The position numbers and the translations under genes are program-made. Below the pieces are notes generated by a model. It made no database searches and was not told where the DNA came from. It worked only from the letters and a program-made list of their open reading frames with translations. From UBA2093 sp044340485 (lineage in GTDB: Bacteria; Actinomycetota; Acidimicrobiia; Acidimicrobiales; Ilumatobacteraceae): DNA of 64,000 nucleotides. Location of the stretch: positions 30,832 through 94,831 of the forward strand of contig JBIITN010000004.1 in NCBI GenBank assembly GCA_044340485.1, written 5' to 3'. Positions 8,951 to 17,746 of this stretch are shown here, in pieces; the first letter of the stretch is position 1, and each line of letters begins with the position of its first letter.

Positions 8951-9739
8951 TCATAGTGCGACAAGGTGTGGCATCACTACGGCATCGACATATTCTTGCG
9001 GATGAGAAGTTGGCGCTCCATGGCCTGCTCCAGCGATCATCACTAACGTTCCGTGTCGCACGTTGTGTGCAACGTGTTGTGCGCCATCGCAATGTCTCGA
9101 TGCTCCTAGTTCGCCGTATCCACACAACACCGGAACTAAGACGTCCGAAAAATCGTATGGCGCAGATGATCGCAATGACGTCAACTCACCCACCAGTGCA
9201 ACCCCTTCACGCTGACGTGCAAGTTTCGTCGGTTCCGGGAGAGAATCCCATTTCTTGTCACCCACTAGTCGACGCATAAAAACCTCCGCTGCTTCTGCGG
9301 GGTCTGTCGCCATCGCTTGGTTGCCTGCCGTGGTGCCTGGCCACCAAGGCATCCACGACAGTGGAGATTCGTATATTGAAGCCCCAATAACTTGAGTCGG
9401 ACACGCAATGGCACCCGCGAGTGCGACATGACCCCCGAAACTATGACCGATCAATAGCGCCTGTGAAACATGTCCAGCGGTGTCCATCACCTCACAAAGA
9501 TCCGACACATGATCTGACACATGAAACGGACCATCGTGAGAAAGCGATCGTCCGTAGCCACGACGGTCGTATCTAATGACACGCCATTGGCGTTGAAGAA
9601 TGCGCGCTACATGGGCCATTCCTGCCATTCGATCAAGCGAACCATGGATCAAGACAACGGCCATGTCGCTTCTAGGACCTGTATCGCTAAAGGCAATACC
9701 CGAATCCGTGATGGACATTGTGGGTGAAGAATCGGTCAT
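8951..9739 (-). CDS. Alpha/beta hydrolase
   Basis: This alpha/beta-hydrolase fold protein has 262 residues. It shows the oxyanion-region VVLIHGSLDRMAGM near residue 28, the arginine-rich RYDRRGYGRS typical of the family, and the nucleophile elbow GHSFGGH near residue 99. A late GAGHGAP supplies the catalytic His. No signal peptide is seen, so it is probably cytosolic. The substrate is unknown: esterases, haloperoxidase-like enzymes and epoxide hydrolases share these motifs. The ATG start (MTDSSPTMSITDSG) lies close to the divergent aminopeptidase gene. Confidence 0.85.
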   Translation of the reverse strand: MTDSSPTMSITDSGIAFSDTGPRSDMAVVLIHGSLDRMAGMAHVARILQRQWRVIRYDRRGYGRSLSHDGPFHVSDHVSDLCEVMDTAGHVSQALLIGHSFGGHVALAGAIACPTQVIGASIYESPLSWMPWWPGTTAGNQAMATDPAEAAEVFMRRLVGDKKWDSLPEPTKLARQREGVALVGELTSLRSSAPYDFSDVLVPVLCGYGELGASRHCDGAQHVAHNVRHGTLVMIAGAGHGAPTSHPQEYVDAVVMPHLVAL

Positions 9740-9814
9740 TGATGCCCTAACGTGATGCCGTTGAACTACGCGCCAACGACAGTAGTGCGTGAAGAAATTG
9801 CAGGTACGCGTTCT

Positions 9815-11080
9815 ATGACATCTACATCTCGCAGACCAGATATAACTATCGATTCGCTACGACAGTGGCTCGATGCATGTCCAACGCCTTTTCATGTCGT
9901 TGATCTCGCAGCACGCACTCTCACCGATGCCAACTTTCTTGAGACGACCGAGCTAGGTATCGAACTGCCAACACGGGGATTTATTCGTCGTGATGGTGCA
10001 ATCGTTGCTTGGCGCCGCGCAACCCATAATGGTGCGCCGTTTCATGTAGTTGGCGCACACACCGATTCCCCAAATTTACGGGTTCAACCTCAACCTGATC
10101 TCTATCAGGCGGGATGCAGTCAATTGGCAGTCGAAATCTACGGCGGAGTGTTATTGAACTCTTGGCTTGACCGCGACCTAGGAATCGCCGGACGTATTGT
10201 CACTAGCGATGGAGAACAACATCTTTTCCATGTCGGCGAATCCATGGCTCGCATTCCTCAACTTGCTATTCACCTTGACCGTGAGGTCAACGACAAAGGA
10301 TTAGTACTTAATAAGCAGACTCACATGATGCCGTTGTGGGCGACCGGCACGAACTTCTCTTTTGTTGAGTGGTTGAGCTCACACACTGGAGTCGCAACGT
10401 CAGCCATTGCCGCTTTCGATGCGCACCTTTTTGACAACACACCGGCCGCTCTCCTCGGACACGACCAATCGTTTTTGGCTAGCGGCCGACTCGATAATCA
10501 AGTGTCATGCTGGGCAGCGATCCACGCCCTCGTCAGCGTTGAGCCACAGAGCTACATCTCGGTCGTTGTACTTAATGATCATGAAGAAGTGGGTTCGGTA
10601 AGCACGACGGGCGCCGATGGACCACTTCTTGACCATGTCTTGACGTCGTTGTCGATAACTGACGGTTCAAACATCTCACAGCATTCAGACACACTTCGTG
10701 CCTCTATGGCTTTGTCAGTCGACAATGCTCATGCACTTCATCCGAACTATCAAGAGCGCCATGATCCTCGCCATGCCCCGATCGTGAATCAGGGCATTGC
10801 ATTGAAAGTCAATGGAAACCAACGCTACGCATCAAGCGCTACCGGAGTTGCATATGTGAAAACACTCGCAGCAAAACACACAATTAATCTCCAAAACTTT
10901 GTAACGAGAAATGACATACCCTGTGGCTCAACAATTGGGCCCATCACTGCTGGACGCCTGGGAATAGACACTGTCGACATTGGCGTTCCGCAGCTCTCAA
11001 TGCACAGCGCTCGAGAGATGTGTGGGGCGAAAGATCCAATGACGCTGCTGTCTCTTCTCGCAGCATTCTTCAGCGAATGA
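9815..11080 (+). CDS. M18 family aminopeptidase
   Basis: This dinuclear zinc aminopeptidase has 421 residues, matching the M18 (aspartyl aminopeptidase, ApeB/PepC-like) family. Diagnostic motifs are GAHTDSPNLRVQPQPD near residue 80 with a zinc His, SGRLDNQVSCWAA near 226, LNDHEEVGSVSTTGADG near 255 with the general-base Glu, and SVDNAHALHPNY near 305. The C-terminal GSTIGPITAGRLGIDTVDIG leading to MHSAREMCG supplies the last metal ligand. It removes acidic or other N-terminal residues from peptides in the cytosol. The start at ATG 9815 (MTSTSRRPDITID) is preferred, leaving 75 bases between it and the divergent hydrolase. The frame extends to a GTG at 9752, which would add 21 residues. Confidence 0.93.
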   Translation: MTSTSRRPDITIDSLRQWLDACPTPFHVVDLAARTLTDANFLETTELGIELPTRGFIRRDGAIVAWRRATHNGAPFHVVGAHTDSPNLRVQPQPDLYQAGCSQLAVEIYGGVLLNSWLDRDLGIAGRIVTSDGEQHLFHVGESMARIPQLAIHLDREVNDKGLVLNKQTHMMPLWATGTNFSFVEWLSSHTGVATSAIAAFDAHLFDNTPAALLGHDQSFLASGRLDNQVSCWAAIHALVSVEPQSYISVVVLNDHEEVGSVSTTGADGPLLDHVLTSLSITDGSNISQHSDTLRASMALSVDNAHALHPNYQERHDPRHAPIVNQGIALKVNGNQRYASSATGVAYVKTLAAKHTINLQNFVTRNDIPCGSTIGPITAGRLGIDTVDIGVPQLSMHSAREMCGAKDPMTLLSLLAAFFSE

Positions 11081-11090
11081 TCACGCGCAC

Positions 11091-11768
11091 TCAATCGCCT
11101 GCCCGTGTTTTTGCATCATCAAAAAGTCGCTGCAACTCGGTGGTGAGTTGAGTCGTGACATCTTTGACAGCTGAGCGAGGTACCCGACCTTCGGCGTCAA
11201 GTGCAACACTGATGGGCTCGCCCACTACCAACACACATTTCTTCAGACGCAAAAACTTCGCACCTTTTGGCATGACGCCTTCTGTTCCGCCGACACCGAC
11301 AGGAATAATCGGGACTCGTGCCTTCACCGCTATGTATGCCGAGCCATCCATCAGCGGCTGAACAGTTGGCCCAGATTTCCGTGTGCCTTCAGGAAACAAC
11401 ACGAGTGGTTCACCTGCTTCAAGCACCTGAATGCAACGCTTTAAGGCTTCACGATCAGCACTTCCACGGGTCACAGGGAAACCACCGAGCGCAGATAACA
11501 ACATTGCAGCTGGCTTCTTTTTCCACAATGAGTCTTTCCCCATGAAACGAAGACGACGTGTGGTGATCAAACCCACCAATGGAATGTCAATGTTAGAACG
11601 GTGAATGGGAGCCACGACAAAAGCTCCGGTACGAGGGATGTTGTGGCGACCTACAACTTTCACGCGAAACATGATCAACGACAAACCAAGCACTATTGCT
11701 CGGCAGAAACGATAGAACGCCTTACTTCCGATGGATTGACCTGCCAAAAAGGAATCAACTTCAGCCAC
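11091..11768 (-). CDS. plsC: 1-acyl-sn-glycerol-3-phosphate acyltransferase (PlsC-like)
   Basis: This 225-residue acyltransferase has the HX4D catalytic motif in APIHRSNID (His56, Asp61), the glycerophosphate-binding FPEGT (125-129), and IPVGVGGTEGVMP further on. It adds the second acyl chain to lysophosphatidic acid at the cytoplasmic membrane. A hydrophobic stretch around residues 23-35 may anchor it. The start was placed at GTG 11768 (MAEVDSFLAGQS), overlapping the end of cmk by eight bases. GTG 11786 is an alternative, and the frame runs even further up inside cmk. Position after guaB1 and cmk with overlaps implies one transcript. The exact acyl acceptor is not provable from sequence. Confidence 0.9.
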   Translation of the reverse strand: MAEVDSFLAGQSIGSKAFYRFCRAIVLGLSLIMFRVKVVGRHNIPRTGAFVVAPIHRSNIDIPLVGLITTRRLRFMGKDSLWKKKPAAMLLSALGGFPVTRGSADREALKRCIQVLEAGEPLVLFPEGTRKSGPTVQPLMDGSAYIAVKARVPIIPVGVGGTEGVMPKGAKFLRLKKCVLVVGEPISVALDAEGRVPRSAVKDVTTQLTTELQRLFDDAKTRAGD

Positions 11769-12423
11769 GACCGCTCTCTTTCTCACGTTGTTCAAAAATC
11801 TGTGCAATGACTTCAACCACGTCGTTAATTGGCATTGCACTTGAATCAACAATGATCGAGTCTTCATGCGGACGCAACGGACTGTCTTCACGAGATGAAT
11901 CCAAGTGGTCCCTCTCAGCAATGGCTTTCTCAATAAGATCCACGTCACCACCAGACTGCAACACGCGTCGGCGAGCACGTTCTTTCGGCGACGCAGTGAG
12001 AAATACCTTCACCATCGCATCTGGGAAGACAACAGTTCCGATATCACGGCCTTCCACTACACCGCCCCCATGTGCACGGATCCAAGCACGTTGCTGTTCC
12101 CTCATCGCTGCACGCACACTGGAGTGGGCAGCAATAATGCTCACCACTGAAGTCACTTCGTGCCCTCGAATGACATCACTCACGTCATCACCGTTGATCA
12201 CGGCGCTGTCTTTTTCAATCACAATTTTGCTGGTCTCAGCTAACTCACCAACACGATTCACATCATGTACGTCGACGCCATCACGGATTACTGCAAACGC
12301 GACGCATCTGTACATTGCCCCAGTATCGAGATACGGCAAACCCGTTACACCGGCGACCTTTTTAGCCACCGTTGACTTTCCAGCACCCGCAGGACCATCT
12401 ATCGCGATGACACGCACACTCAC
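11761..12423 (-). CDS. cmk: Cytidylate kinase
   Basis: This 220-residue P-loop kinase phosphorylates CMP and dCMP to their diphosphates for nucleic acid and lipid precursor synthesis. The P-loop GPAGAGKST is at residues 10-18, followed by YLDTGAMYRCVA near 32 (CMP-binding), GRDIGTVVFPDA near 127, and the lid region RARRR near 155. The start is GTG 12423, which overlaps the stop of the upstream guaB1-like gene (GTGA). A TTG one codon earlier is less likely. It is the middle gene of a guaB1-cmk-plsC unit. Confidence 0.95.
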   Translation of the reverse strand: MSVRVIAIDGPAGAGKSTVAKKVAGVTGLPYLDTGAMYRCVAFAVIRDGVDVHDVNRVGELAETSKIVIEKDSAVINGDDVSDVIRGHEVTSVVSIIAAHSSVRAAMREQQRAWIRAHGGGVVEGRDIGTVVFPDAMVKVFLTASPKERARRRVLQSGGDVDLIEKAIAERDHLDSSREDSPLRPHEDSIIVDSSAMPINDVVEVIAQIFEQREKESGRG

Positions 12424-13856
12424 CAACTTGTGCCCTGCGGACGTCCTTCGTCGTAACCGGCAGCACTTTGTAGTCCAACCACTGCACGATCCTGAAATTC
12501 ACGAACAGTCGCGGCGCCCGCATAAGTGCAAGACGAACGCAATCCTGCAACGATTTGATCGATGATGTCTTCAACACTTGGTCGCACAGGATCCAAATAC
12601 ATACGCGAGGTGCTAATGCCCTCTTCAAATAGTTCTTTCTTTGCACGATCGAGAGCAGACTCTGAACGAGTTCTGTTCTTTACAGCACGGTTCGATGCCA
12701 TGCCGAAACTCTCCTTGTACAAGCGCCCTTCGGTGTCACGCATTGTGTCGGCAGCTGATTCGTAGGTGCCCGCTAGCCAAGAACCAAACATGACATTGGA
12801 TGCCCCAGCAGCGAGTGCAAGTGCGACATCTCTCGGATATCGCACACCGCCATCTGCCCACACATGCTTTCCGTGGGATTCGGCTTCTGCTGCGCATTCT
12901 AAGACGGCAGTAAATTGTGGTCGACCAACTCCGGTCATCATACGAGTGGTGCACATAGCGCCGGGTCCTACACCTACCTTGATGATGTCTGCACCTGCAT
13001 TAATGAGATCCCTGGTGCCTTGAGCAGTCACAACATTTCCGGCAACAATTTTGGCATCGGGAGCGACAGCACGGACTTCTTCGATTGCCCGAATAGTGCG
13101 ACCTTGGTGGCCATGCGCTGTGTCGATCACAAGCACATCGACCCCCATGTTCAAAAGAGCTTTTGCACGAGTTGCGGGATCACCGTTAATACCCACAGCA
13201 ACGGAAGTCAGTAAACGACCGTTGGCATCGGTTGCTGGACGATAAATGGTGCTTCTCACCGCACCTTTGCGCGTAATGCAACCAACGAGTGCACCGTCAT
13301 CGTCCACTACCGGGGCAAAACTTAAACGTTCCTCTGCCAGTTTGTCGTGCATCTCTTCGGCTGATAAGCGATCGGACAATGAGAAGATTTCTCGATTCAT
13401 GACGTTGCGCAACTGAGAAAAACGATCAAAACCCTGCGCGTCATGTTCGGTAAAGATCCCAAGGGGCCGATTGTCGGGATCAACAACCACCACAGCACCA
13501 TGAGCCCGCTTATGAATAAGACTCATTGCCTCCCCCAATGTGTCAGTTTCAAGCAATGTGATGGGCGTTTCAAAAATTGGATGACGTGACTTCACATAAT
13601 CAATCACGATTTCGACAATGTCGACAGGAATGTCTTGTGGCAAGACCGCCACACCGCCACGACGTGCCACTGTTTCTGACATTCGTCGTCCCGCCACAGC
13701 AGTCATGTTTGACACCACAATGGGAATGCTGGTGCCGAGTTCATCTGGCGTCGTCAGGTCTACTTCCAAACGAGATCCAACAGTGGAAAGGCTTGGAACC
13801 ATGAAGACGTCGTTATACGTCAGATCATGTGAGGGTATGTCGTTGAGGAAGCGCAT
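12420..13856 (-). CDS. guaB1: GuaB1-type IMP dehydrogenase-related protein (probable GMP reductase)
   Basis: This 478-residue TIM-barrel protein has tandem CBS domains inserted at about residues 93-205. The N terminus (MRFLNDIPSHDLTYNDVFMVP) and length match the mycobacterial GuaB1 family. The catalytic loop VGPGAMCTTRMMTGVG places the active Cys at residue 302. Family knowledge: proteins of this type, though annotated as IMP dehydrogenases, have been shown in mycobacteria to act as GMP reductases (GMP to IMP, NADPH) regulated through the CBS domains. I therefore infer purine salvage rather than GMP synthesis. The start is ATG 13856; upstream in-frame codons lack family similarity. TACTCT (complement of 13868-13873) could be its -10 box. 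Confidence 0.92.
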   Translation of the reverse strand: MRFLNDIPSHDLTYNDVFMVPSLSTVGSRLEVDLTTPDELGTSIPIVVSNMTAVAGRRMSETVARRGGVAVLPQDIPVDIVEIVIDYVKSRHPIFETPITLLETDTLGEAMSLIHKRAHGAVVVVDPDNRPLGIFTEHDAQGFDRFSQLRNVMNREIFSLSDRLSAEEMHDKLAEERLSFAPVVDDDGALVGCITRKGAVRSTIYRPATDANGRLLTSVAVGINGDPATRAKALLNMGVDVLVIDTAHGHQGRTIRAIEEVRAVAPDAKIVAGNVVTAQGTRDLINAGADIIKVGVGPGAMCTTRMMTGVGRPQFTAVLECAAEAESHGKHVWADGGVRYPRDVALALAAGASNVMFGSWLAGTYESAADTMRDTEGRLYKESFGMASNRAVKNRTRSESALDRAKKELFEEGISTSRMYLDPVRPSVEDIIDQIVAGLRSSCTYAGAATVREFQDRAVVGLQSAAGYDEGRPQGTSW

Positions 13857-13871
13857 AGAGCATTTCAAGAG

Positions 13872-13877
13872 TACCGT
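13872..13877 (+). promoter_or_regulatory. -10 box TACCGT for leaderless hydrolase mRNA
   Basis: TACCGT is followed by six bases and ATG 13884. It overlaps by two bases a possible reverse-strand -10 (TACTCT, complement of 13868-13873) for guaB1, so the 27-base spacer would serve both directions. Confidence 0.45.
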
Positions 13878-13883
13878 GTGAAC

Positions 13884-14579
13884 ATGAGCAACTCTGCGAA
13901 CACTCCTGTTGTGCTTATCCACGGATGGGCAGGCTCATACCGAGAAACATGGGAGAAACCGGGGATTAACGCCCTTCTTGAAGATGTGGGTCGCACAGTG
14001 CTGGGAATTGACTTATTAGGTCACGGCGATGCCGAGAAACCCCACGATCCCAATGCTTACGAACATCTCGATACATGGCTTCTCGATCAACTTCCGCCCG
14101 ACCGGCCAGTTGATGTGGTGGCATTTTCTCTTGGCGCTCTCACTACATTGTCTGCGCTCGTCGCGGCACCGCACAGATTCCGTCGGGTTGTTCTTGCTGG
14201 CATTGGCGATGGCGTTTTCCACGAAGCTGATCCCGCGCGAGCTGAGCGCATCATCGCTGGTATGGAGGGTCGCGCTGACGAAACAGATACTTTTGCAGCG
14301 CTATTTCGTCAGTATGGACACACTCGTGGAAACGACACCGCGGCTCTAATTGCAGTTTTGAAACGACCCCGACAATCTCCTCTATCTAGGGCCCAACTGT
14401 CAGCCATTACTAACGACGTCACCGTCGTGATTGGTGACAAGGATTTCGCCGGACCGGCAGACGAACTCGCTACATCTTTCCCTAATGGTCGTCTTGTCAC
14501 GTTGCGAAATACGGACCATTTCGCGACACCGGAGTCATTTCCATTTATTGATGCGGTTCTCGAGGTCATGTCGGCGTAG
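13884..14579 (+). CDS. Alpha/beta hydrolase
   Basis: This alpha/beta-fold hydrolase has 231 residues. VVLIHGWAGSYRETWE near residue 9 is the oxyanion-hole strand-loop, LLGHGDAEKP follows, and the nucleophile elbow is VVAFSLGALTTLS. The usual first Gly of GxSxG is Ala here, a known tolerated variant. A late Asp (VIGDKDFAG) and His (NTDHFATPE) complete a triad. The start ATG 13884 is chosen over GTG 13878 because TACCGT lies exactly six bases ahead. The substrate is unknown. It is divergent from guaB1 and upstream of sua5. Confidence 0.85.
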   Translation: MSNSANTPVVLIHGWAGSYRETWEKPGINALLEDVGRTVLGIDLLGHGDAEKPHDPNAYEHLDTWLLDQLPPDRPVDVVAFSLGALTTLSALVAAPHRFRRVVLAGIGDGVFHEADPARAERIIAGMEGRADETDTFAALFRQYGHTRGNDTAALIAVLKRPRQSPLSRAQLSAITNDVTVVIGDKDFAGPADELATSFPNGRLVTLRNTDHFATPESFPFIDAVLEVMSA

Positions 14580-14641
14580 TCGGCTGTTTTGCATCATGCT
14601 CTACACAGTTGGCTTTGCACAGTTAGATTCGCACTCATTTC

Positions 14642-15571
14642 ATGACTAGATCAGCCCCGATAACAACAGATGTTGACCGTGCGATTGACATCTTGCAACA
14701 CGGTGGTGTTGTCGCAATCCCGACAGAAACCGTGTATGGCTTGGGTGCCTGTGTCAGCCATCATGCAGCAATTCGTCGCGTTTTTGAAATAAAAAAGCGT
14801 CCACATGATCACCCACTTATTGTTCACATCGGTCCAGAAGCAGACATCGAACATTGGGGCCTCTTTAACAGCGATGCATTGCAATTGGCACAGACGTGCT
14901 GGCCTGGCCCCATCACACTTTTAGTGCCCCGCACTACTGCCGTGCCTGACATCGTGACGGGAGGACGTGACAGCGTTGCAATTCGAATGCCCTCTCATCC
15001 GATCACTCAAGATCTTTTGTCACGAGTTGCCGATGGCGTTGTCGCTCCCTCTGCAAACACATTCGGACATGTCAGTCCCACCACGGCACAACATGTGCAT
15101 GATGACATCGGAGCAGAGGTCGATCTCATCCTTGATGGCGGATCTTGCGACATCGGCGTTGAGTCCACGATCGTTGACTGCACTACATCACCTCCACAAA
15201 TTGTTCGCCCAGGAGCAATCACACGAGTTGAAATTGAAAAAATACTGTCGATAACTGTGGCCGATACCGAGGGACCATCGCGTGCGCCCGGAATGCTCGC
15301 CTCTCATTACGCACCGCGCATCCCAGTAGAGCTAGTGGAATCGACCCGTGAAGGCCGTGATCTTCTCACCCGACACAAAAGGCAGTACCGCCATAGCGTG
15401 ATGATTCACCATGATGATCTCGCGGAGTATGCCGCACTTTTGTATCGAGATCTGCGTCATGCCGAAGACATGGATTACGACGCAATCATCGCAGTCTTGC
15501 CTCCCAATGAAGGACTTGGCATTGCAATTCGCGATCGCCTTCAAAAGGCAGCCACACCAAAGCAGCAGTAA
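14642..15571 (+). CDS. L-threonylcarbamoyladenylate synthase (Sua5/TsaC family)
   Basis: This 309-residue enzyme makes threonylcarbamoyl-AMP from Thr, bicarbonate and ATP, the first step of the universal t6A37 tRNA modification. The YrdC-like domain covers about residues 10-200, with AIPTETVYGLG (25-35) and KKRPHDHPLIVHI. SGN-type residues appear in VAPSANTFGHVSPT. The C-terminal linker GMLASHYAPRIPVEL and a Sua5 domain follow, so it is the long Sua5 form rather than TsaC. A possible -10, TAGATT at 14624-14629, would give a very short leader. The partner TsaB/TsaD genes are not in the window. Confidence 0.93.
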   Translation: MTRSAPITTDVDRAIDILQHGGVVAIPTETVYGLGACVSHHAAIRRVFEIKKRPHDHPLIVHIGPEADIEHWGLFNSDALQLAQTCWPGPITLLVPRTTAVPDIVTGGRDSVAIRMPSHPITQDLLSRVADGVVAPSANTFGHVSPTTAQHVHDDIGAEVDLILDGGSCDIGVESTIVDCTTSPPQIVRPGAITRVEIEKILSITVADTEGPSRAPGMLASHYAPRIPVELVESTREGRDLLTRHKRQYRHSVMIHHDDLAEYAALLYRDLRHAEDMDYDAIIAVLPPNEGLGIAIRDRLQKAATPKQQ

Positions 15572-15575
15572 CACG

Positions 15576-16163
15576 TTATGTATGAAGCTCTTCCCAATTG
15601 ATCTGATTCACAGACTCAACAAACAGGTCACGGACCTCTTCGGCAGACACACGTCTTTGACCCGAAATAGCTGACACTGTGATACTCACCATGCTCGCCC
15701 CCGCTTCGGGCACAATGTCAAATCGCACCCAGCAAGCAAATGGATCACGCACCACCATTTCCAAGACATAGGGACTCTCATCTATAGCGACATCTCCGTG
15801 CCACGACGACGCAATGAGCAATGCCTCAAATGCTTCCACTGGCAGACAATCGATTGTGAACGAAGAAACATCTCGAGACAAACGATGTGTATCCACTGTT
15901 TTCACATCGGACGATATTTTGTCGCCGGAGGAGGTCCTTTTGCCAGACGATGACATGCCGGACTGTGCTGTGACATCTGAAGTTGACTTCGCAGTAGATG
16001 TCACTTCTAACAGAGCAAGGCGAAGCGCTTCATTTAACTGTTGCATTGCTTCATGAGTTCCCCCAACATCTGGATGACACACGCGTGCTTTTTCTCGCCA
16101 CGCATCTTTAATAACATCCACTGAGGAATCTGCAGAGATGCCGAGCGTGACAAATGGGTCCAT
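15576..16163 (-). CDS. J-domain protein
   Basis: This 195-residue protein begins with a J domain: TLGISADSSVDVIKDAWREK with the invariant HPD at residues 30-32 and LNEALRLAL as helix IV. J domains stimulate DnaK ATPase. A Ser/Thr-rich linker at about 60-85 (SGKRTSSGDKISSD) separates it from a C-terminal domain of about 100 residues that I do not recognise, possibly the client- or partner-binding part. It has no zinc-finger or G/F region, so it is not DnaJ itself. The start ATG overlaps the stop of the enoyl-CoA hydratase gene (TAATG), indicating one transcript. Confidence 0.8.
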   Translation of the reverse strand: MDPFVTLGISADSSVDVIKDAWREKARVCHPDVGGTHEAMQQLNEALRLALLEVTSTAKSTSDVTAQSGMSSSGKRTSSGDKISSDVKTVDTHRLSRDVSSFTIDCLPVEAFEALLIASSWHGDVAIDESPYVLEMVVRDPFACWVRFDIVPEAGASMVSITVSAISGQRRVSAEEVRDLFVESVNQINWEELHT

Positions 16164-16972
16164 TAGCGACCTTTGAAATCAGGTTCGCGCTTTTCCATAA
16201 ACGCAGCGACTCCCTCTCGGAAGTCCTTTGTACGAAACAGCGGCAATAGTTGCAAAAACACGTGGTGAACGTTCTGCTCAAATGTCTCTGTTTCTGCAGC
16301 CCTCATCATTCGCTTAATCGCGCGCACAGCAAGAGGTGCATTGGCTGCGATTTCCGAAGCCAGTTGACGACTAAATGTCATCAGTTCCTCTGGAGCCACC
16401 ACGTGGTTCACTAAACCCAACTCCAACGACTCTTGTGCCATCAAGGTGCGCCCAGTGAATGAGATCTCAGCAGCTTTGGCGTATCCAACAATGCGTGGCA
16501 GTAACCATGTACCACCACTTTCTGGCAGAATGCCCCGCTTGGCAAACCCCGGCGCCAATTTGGCGGTATTAGACGCAATTCGAATGTCCGCACCCAGTGC
16601 AATGTCGAGACCGTACCCAGCAGCACCACCATTCAGTGCACAAATCACCGGTGTATCAATACCGTGCAACACGATGGGCGGAGCATTCCGCAAATCGAAC
16701 TCCACAATGTTGGCACTGCCATCACCATCGAGAACTCCCAATGATTCACTTTTGCCCGACTGTGAACCAAGATCTAGCCCTGCGCAGAAGGCACGGCCTG
16801 CACCAGTCAAGATGATGCATCGCGCATCTGGATTGTGATCAGCTTCAAGAAATGCGGCAGAAAGTTGATCAAGCATTGGGCCACTGATCGTGTTCATTCG
16901 CTCCGGCGCATTCAAGGTAATGGTGGCAATGTGGTCAGAGACCTCAAGGAGTACTTCGGGCTGTGTCGTCAT
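16163..16972 (-). CDS. Enoyl-CoA hydratase/isomerase family protein
   Basis: This 269-residue crotonase-fold protein fits enoyl-CoA hydratases of fatty acid beta-oxidation or related acyl-CoA chemistry. The CoA-binding and oxyanion-hole segments are GAGRAFCAGLDLGSQ near residue 63 and ALNGGAAGYGLDIALGADIRIA near 111. The second catalytic region reads FAKRGILPESGGTWLLPRIVG, with a Glu in the position of the second catalytic acid. The C terminus (FMEKREPDFKGR) is typical. The start at ATG 16972 (MTTQPEVLLEV) is supported by a TACGGT exactly six bases ahead on this strand. The specific acyl-CoA is unknown. Confidence 0.9.
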   Translation of the reverse strand: MTTQPEVLLEVSDHIATITLNAPERMNTISGPMLDQLSAAFLEADHNPDARCIILTGAGRAFCAGLDLGSQSGKSESLGVLDGDGSANIVEFDLRNAPPIVLHGIDTPVICALNGGAAGYGLDIALGADIRIASNTAKLAPGFAKRGILPESGGTWLLPRIVGYAKAAEISFTGRTLMAQESLELGLVNHVVAPEELMTFSRQLASEIAANAPLAVRAIKRMMRAAETETFEQNVHHVFLQLLPLFRTKDFREGVAAFMEKREPDFKGR

Positions 16973-16978
16973 GGCATA

Positions 16979-16984
16979 ACCGTA
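16979..16984 (-). promoter_or_regulatory. -10 box TACGGT for leaderless enoyl-CoA hydratase mRNA
   Basis: On the minus strand TACGGT is followed by six bases and ATG 16972. No ribosome-binding sequence is seen. Confidence 0.5.
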
Positions 16985-17029
16985 GCGGTACAACTATCCC
17001 TGCATAGAAGAATGCATACGCGGGCATGA

Positions 17030-17035
17030 GAGAAT
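17030..17035 (+). promoter_or_regulatory. Possible -10 box GAGAAT
   Basis: GAGAAT lies six bases before GTG 17042. It matches TANNNT less well than the others (G for T at the first base), so this is a weaker call. Confidence 0.3.
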
Positions 17036-17041
17036 GGCGCC

Positions 17042-17719
17042 GTGGCTGATCATGTCGACTCAACAAGCGTTGCCCAACCCACTCTTGATGCGGTACTCGG
17101 TGATGTTTGCCGGGTGCTCTTGATTCGCCATGGACGTTCGGCAAATGTTGTGCCAGGTAGTCCTGAGAGCGCCGATCCCGACCTACACGAGTCAGGCATC
17201 GAACAAGCAATTGCATTGGGAGAAAGACTCTCTGGAGTTTCTTTATCCGGGGTGTACTCAAGCCATTTAAAACGCGCATTCCGTACCGCCCATCATGTAG
17301 CAGCACATCACAATCTCGATGTCACCGTGTACGAAGATCTCGAAGAGGTACGCCTTGGCGATTGGTCAAATGGTGAATTTCGTCGACGCGCCGCACTTAA
17401 AGATCCCGAATTTCTTGCTTGGTATGCAACTGGTCGCTGGGACGGCATACCAAATGCCGAAACCGACGAACAATTGCGCACGCGCGTCACTACACGCGTT
17501 GATGCCATTGCAGCTCAGCATCTCGGTGAGACCATTGCAGTTGTTGCCCATGGCGGAGTAATCAACGCCTATCTCGCCGCATCTCTTCACACTCCTCGGT
17601 CACTGTGGATGAAAGTGGAAAACACCAGTATCACAACAGTCAATGTGAACCACACCAATAAAAGTGTTCTTACAATTAATGACTGCCACCATCTGTACGA
17701 CCATCTGTATAACGACTAG
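17042..17719 (+). CDS. Histidine phosphatase family protein (phosphoglycerate-mutase-like)
   Basis: This 225-residue protein belongs to the histidine phosphatase superfamily. The phosphorylatable His is in LIRHGRSAN (RHG at 29-31), the second Arg is in SSHLKRAFRTAHH, and the second catalytic His is in VVAHGGVINAYL. These enzymes hydrolyse phosphate esters or act as mutases. The short length and lack of the mutase-specific loops suggest a phosphatase, possibly for a cofactor or sugar precursor. The start is GTG 17042. The next gene follows after 27 bases. Confidence 0.88.
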   Translation: MADHVDSTSVAQPTLDAVLGDVCRVLLIRHGRSANVVPGSPESADPDLHESGIEQAIALGERLSGVSLSGVYSSHLKRAFRTAHHVAAHHNLDVTVYEDLEEVRLGDWSNGEFRRRAALKDPEFLAWYATGRWDGIPNAETDEQLRTRVTTRVDAIAAQHLGETIAVVAHGGVINAYLAASLHTPRSLWMKVENTSITTVNVNHTNKSVLTINDCHHLYDHLYND

Positions 17720-17746
17720 TTTTAAAAATCAGAAAGAAACAGCACC

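Noticed and set aside
14144..14170. Loss of active site in hydrolase at 13884 (AFSLG instead of GxSxG)
   Set aside because: Ala before the nucleophile elbow is a tolerated variant, and Ser, Asp and His of the triad are present, so it was not treated as inactive.
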